Position numbers and translations under genes: made by a program
NCBI RefSeq assembly: GCF_004124275.1
Contig: NZ_CP027218.1
Location: 4,343,501 to 4,407,500 of the forward strand
DNA: 64,000 nt
Direction: 5' to 3'
Origin: Pseudomonas sp. DTU12.3
Lineage (GTDB): Bacteria; Pseudomonadota; Gammaproteobacteria; Pseudomonadales; Pseudomonadaceae
In this document: positions 62,381 to 64,000 of the stretch, piece after piece
Numbering within the stretch: position 1 is the stretch's first letter
How the letters are laid out: each line of letters starts with the position of its first letter
The notes under the pieces: generated by a model
Seen by the model: only the letters and a program-made list of their open reading frames with translations
Databases searched by the model: none
Told to the model about the DNA's origin: nothing

Positions 62381-62415
62381 AAAAGGGCGAACCTTCACGG
62401 GTTCGCCCTTTTTTG
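62381..62415 (+). terminator. Terminator of tal
   Basis: AAAAGGGCGAACC / GGGTTCGCCCTTTT stem with a TTCAC loop and T run. Confidence 0.93.
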
Positions 62416-62455
62416 TGGCTGCGGGAAAATTCGTGGTGATCTTGCGGCCGCTTTC

Positions 62456-62537
62456 GCGAGCAGGCTCGCTCCCACAGGGGGATTTGTGATCGACGCCACG
62501 TCAGTGTGGGAGCGAGCCTGCTCGCGAAGAGGCCCGT
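62456..62537. repeat. REP doublet, type II
   Basis: Inverted pair of TCGCGAGCAGGCTCGCTCCC units around about 30 bases, between the convergent tal and hsbA genes. Confidence 0.9.
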
Positions 62538-62551
62538 CCGGTCGGCATCAC

Positions 62552-63034
62552 TTAATGCCGCTCGAGGGCATTCACCAGATCATGGAACGCTTCACGATTG
62601 GAATCGTTCAGCCCCATGAGGATCTTGTGCGCTTCGAGCACCTTGATCCGCACCACTTCTTCCGACTGGTCCTGATCCGGCAGGTCGTCCAGGCACTCGG
62701 GGCATGGCACCGGGTGATTGACGATGTTGAACACCTGCTCGAAGCCCATCGATTGCAGCAGACGGGTGATGTCATCGTGGGTGGTGACGACGGTCGGCAA
62801 CAAGCCGACCTTCTGCCGCGACAGGATCGACAGTTTGGCCAACAGGCCCAACGTCGTGCTGTCGATGCTGCGGGTTTCGGTCAAATCGATCACGATCGCG
62901 TTGAAATTCAACGCGGTGAAGATTTTCTCAATAGTCGCATCCAACGCCGAACACAGGGTCAGGCGAACTTCACCGACGAACTTCAGGACGAAGGTGCCGT
63001 CCTGCTCGGCGAACTGGATTCTACCGGTACTCAT
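62552..63034 (-). CDS. hsbA: STAS-domain anti-anti-sigma factor HsbA
   Basis: This 160-residue protein has a STAS fold in residues 1-100 (FVLKFVGEVRLTLCSALDATIEKIF, IVIDLTETRSIDSTTLGLLAKLS). Ser56 in TETRSIDS is at the position phosphorylated in P. aeruginosa HsbA. A C-terminal extension with CPECLDDLPDQDQSEEV is typical of the Pseudomonas protein. In the HptB-HsbR-HsbA branch its phosphorylation state directs it either to the anti-sigma factor FlgM (motility) or to a diguanylate cyclase (biofilm). Its ATG overlaps the stop of hsbR (TAATG). Confidence 0.93.
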   Translation of the reverse strand: MSTGRIQFAEQDGTFVLKFVGEVRLTLCSALDATIEKIFTALNFNAIVIDLTETRSIDSTTLGLLAKLSILSRQKVGLLPTVVTTHDDITRLLQSMGFEQVFNIVNHPVPCPECLDDLPDQDQSEEVVRIKVLEAHKILMGLNDSNREAFHDLVNALERH

Positions 63035-64000
63035 TAAAGATTCCTGCTCAACACCAACAGGGCGATATCATCCGGCATCTCCCCTAGCGTGGCCAATCCA
63101 AACACTTGCCGCAGACCATCCAGGCTGCCGCCCGCCGACTTCACCCGTTGAGGCAAAGCGGCTTCTTTTTCTTTGAGCGTAGGTTCTGGCAAAAGATCCA
63201 GAATGCCATCCGACATCAGCGTCAGACTGAACGTCGGCGGCAGCTCAAGCACGTGATCTTCGTAGGTGGCTTCATTGAAGAGGCCAACCGGCAGACCGCG
63301 TCCTTCGAGATAACGAACACTGTCAGGCGTGTACAACACTGGCAACGGCAGATGGCCGCCGATGCTATAGGTCAACAAACCGGTCTCCTCGTCGATGACT
63401 CCACCGACCATTGTGACGTGTTTACCCAGCTTACAACTGATCAGCCCCCGGTTGATATGACCAAGGACTTCCGAAGGCTTGAATTCCGGCAAAGTGCCGT
63501 TGCGCTTGGATTCGAACAGCAAGCGCGTGGTCATGAACTTCAGCAGCACGGTGACAAAGGCTGAAGAGGCGCCATGACCGGATACATCCGCCAGGTAGAA
63601 CGCGACCCGGCGCTCGTCGACACGGAAATAGTCGACAAAATCACCCGACAGGTACAACGACGGGATGATCTGGTGCGCAAACTTGAACTCGTCGATGCTC
63701 CACGGGCTTTCCGGCAGCATGTTCATCTGCACCTGGCGACCGGCGTTCTGGTCTTCCTGGAGCAGGTTCAGGCTCGCCTCAAGCTCGCGGTTGGCCTTTT
63801 CCAGCTTCTCGCGGTAGCGCTGGTTTTCCAGCAGCAGGCGCGCACGATCCAGGGCCCGGCGCACGGAGTGCTCGAGCACGGCCAGATCTTCGAGAGGCTT
63901 GATCAGGTAGTCCGCCGCGCCCAGGCGCAGGGCCTCGACCGCGTCGTTCATTACGCCGGCACCCGAAACCACGATCACCGGCGTTTGCGGCGACAGCTCG
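63034..64000 (-). CDS. hsbR: Response regulator with PP2C phosphatase output, HsbR (5' end outside window)
   Basis: The frame runs off the right edge. The visible ~321 residues start inside a receiver domain (VIVVSGAGVMNDAVEALRLGAADYLIKPLEDL). A coiled-coil linker follows (residues after RALDRARLLLENQRYREKLEKANRELEASLNLL) and then a SpoIIE/PP2C phosphatase domain: SGDFVDYFRVDERRVAFYLADVSGHGASSAFV, GGHLPLPVLY, LMSDGILDLLPE and GEMPDDIALLVL, with the metal-binding Asp residues present. In P. aeruginosa HsbR dephosphorylates or phosphorylates HsbA depending on HptB. It overlaps hsbA by one base. Confidence 0.93.
   Translation of the reverse strand, partial: ELSPQTPVIVVSGAGVMNDAVEALRLGAADYLIKPLEDLAVLEHSVRRALDRARLLLENQRYREKLEKANRELEASLNLLQEDQNAGRQVQMNMLPESPWSIDEFKFAHQIIPSLYLSGDFVDYFRVDERRVAFYLADVSGHGASSAFVTVLLKFMTTRLLFESKRNGTLPEFKPSEVLGHINRGLISCKLGKHVTMVGGVIDEETGLLTYSIGGHLPLPVLYTPDSVRYLEGRGLPVGLFNEATYEDHVLELPPTFSLTLMSDGILDLLPEPTLKEKEAALPQRVKSAGGSLDGLRQVFGLATLGEMPDDIALLVLSRNL

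Overview
The window is chromosomal DNA of a fluorescent-group Pseudomonas (P. fluorescens / P. koreensis-like). The evidence is the GC-rich coding with NTG starts, four families of Pseudomonas REP palindromes, and a core gene order (TetR, tRNAs, gltX, an emrAB-like pump, uvrB, aminotransferase) that from memory matches the P. aeruginosa PA3133-PA3139 neighbourhood.

Layout. 1-14 kb is core: the C-terminal part of a GGDEF-EAL protein, dusC, a TetR/hydrolase/thioesterase unit, a duplicated tRNA-Glu/tRNA-Ala pair, gltX, a HlyD-MFS efflux pair, uvrB and an aromatic aminotransferase. 14-30 kb is a mixed zone of small operons: tRNA-Asn, a purine permease, a BrnT/BrnA toxin-antitoxin pair, arylamine N-acetyltransferase, exonuclease III, a membrane diguanylate cyclase, a broken LysR gene, RNase T2, azoreductase with its LysR regulator, a PheC-type periplasmic dehydratase, an orphan PseH-like acetyltransferase and a second signal peptidase I.

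30.4-35.7 kb is the most unusual part. A DUF6124-like gene has a long structured leader resembling the phage C4 antisense RNA. Next comes an imperfect 30-bp duplication of the 5' end of dusA (31237-31266 and 35701-35730). The two copies bracket an AT-rich Septu-type ATPase/HNH nuclease pair and decayed phage tail genes. This reads as the remains of a mobile element integrated at the known dusA hotspot and still carrying an anti-phage system.

36.7-61.2 kb is mostly an exopolysaccharide locus: uppP, two orphan winged-helix regulators, a WcaJ-type initiating transferase, a gfc/yjb-type export operon (small secreted protein, Wza-like, YjbF, YjbG, YjbH), galE, galU, and a tyrosine phosphatase / Wzc kinase / glycosyltransferase / pyruvyltransferase / flippase / polymerase / acyltransferase / SGNH hydrolase operon, with a divergent secreted glycoside hydrolase. 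A repeated 13-bp motif (GACTAAAAATAAC and variants) lies in the divergent control regions of this locus. The window ends with transaldolase and the hsbA-hsbR signalling pair, hsbR being cut by the right edge.
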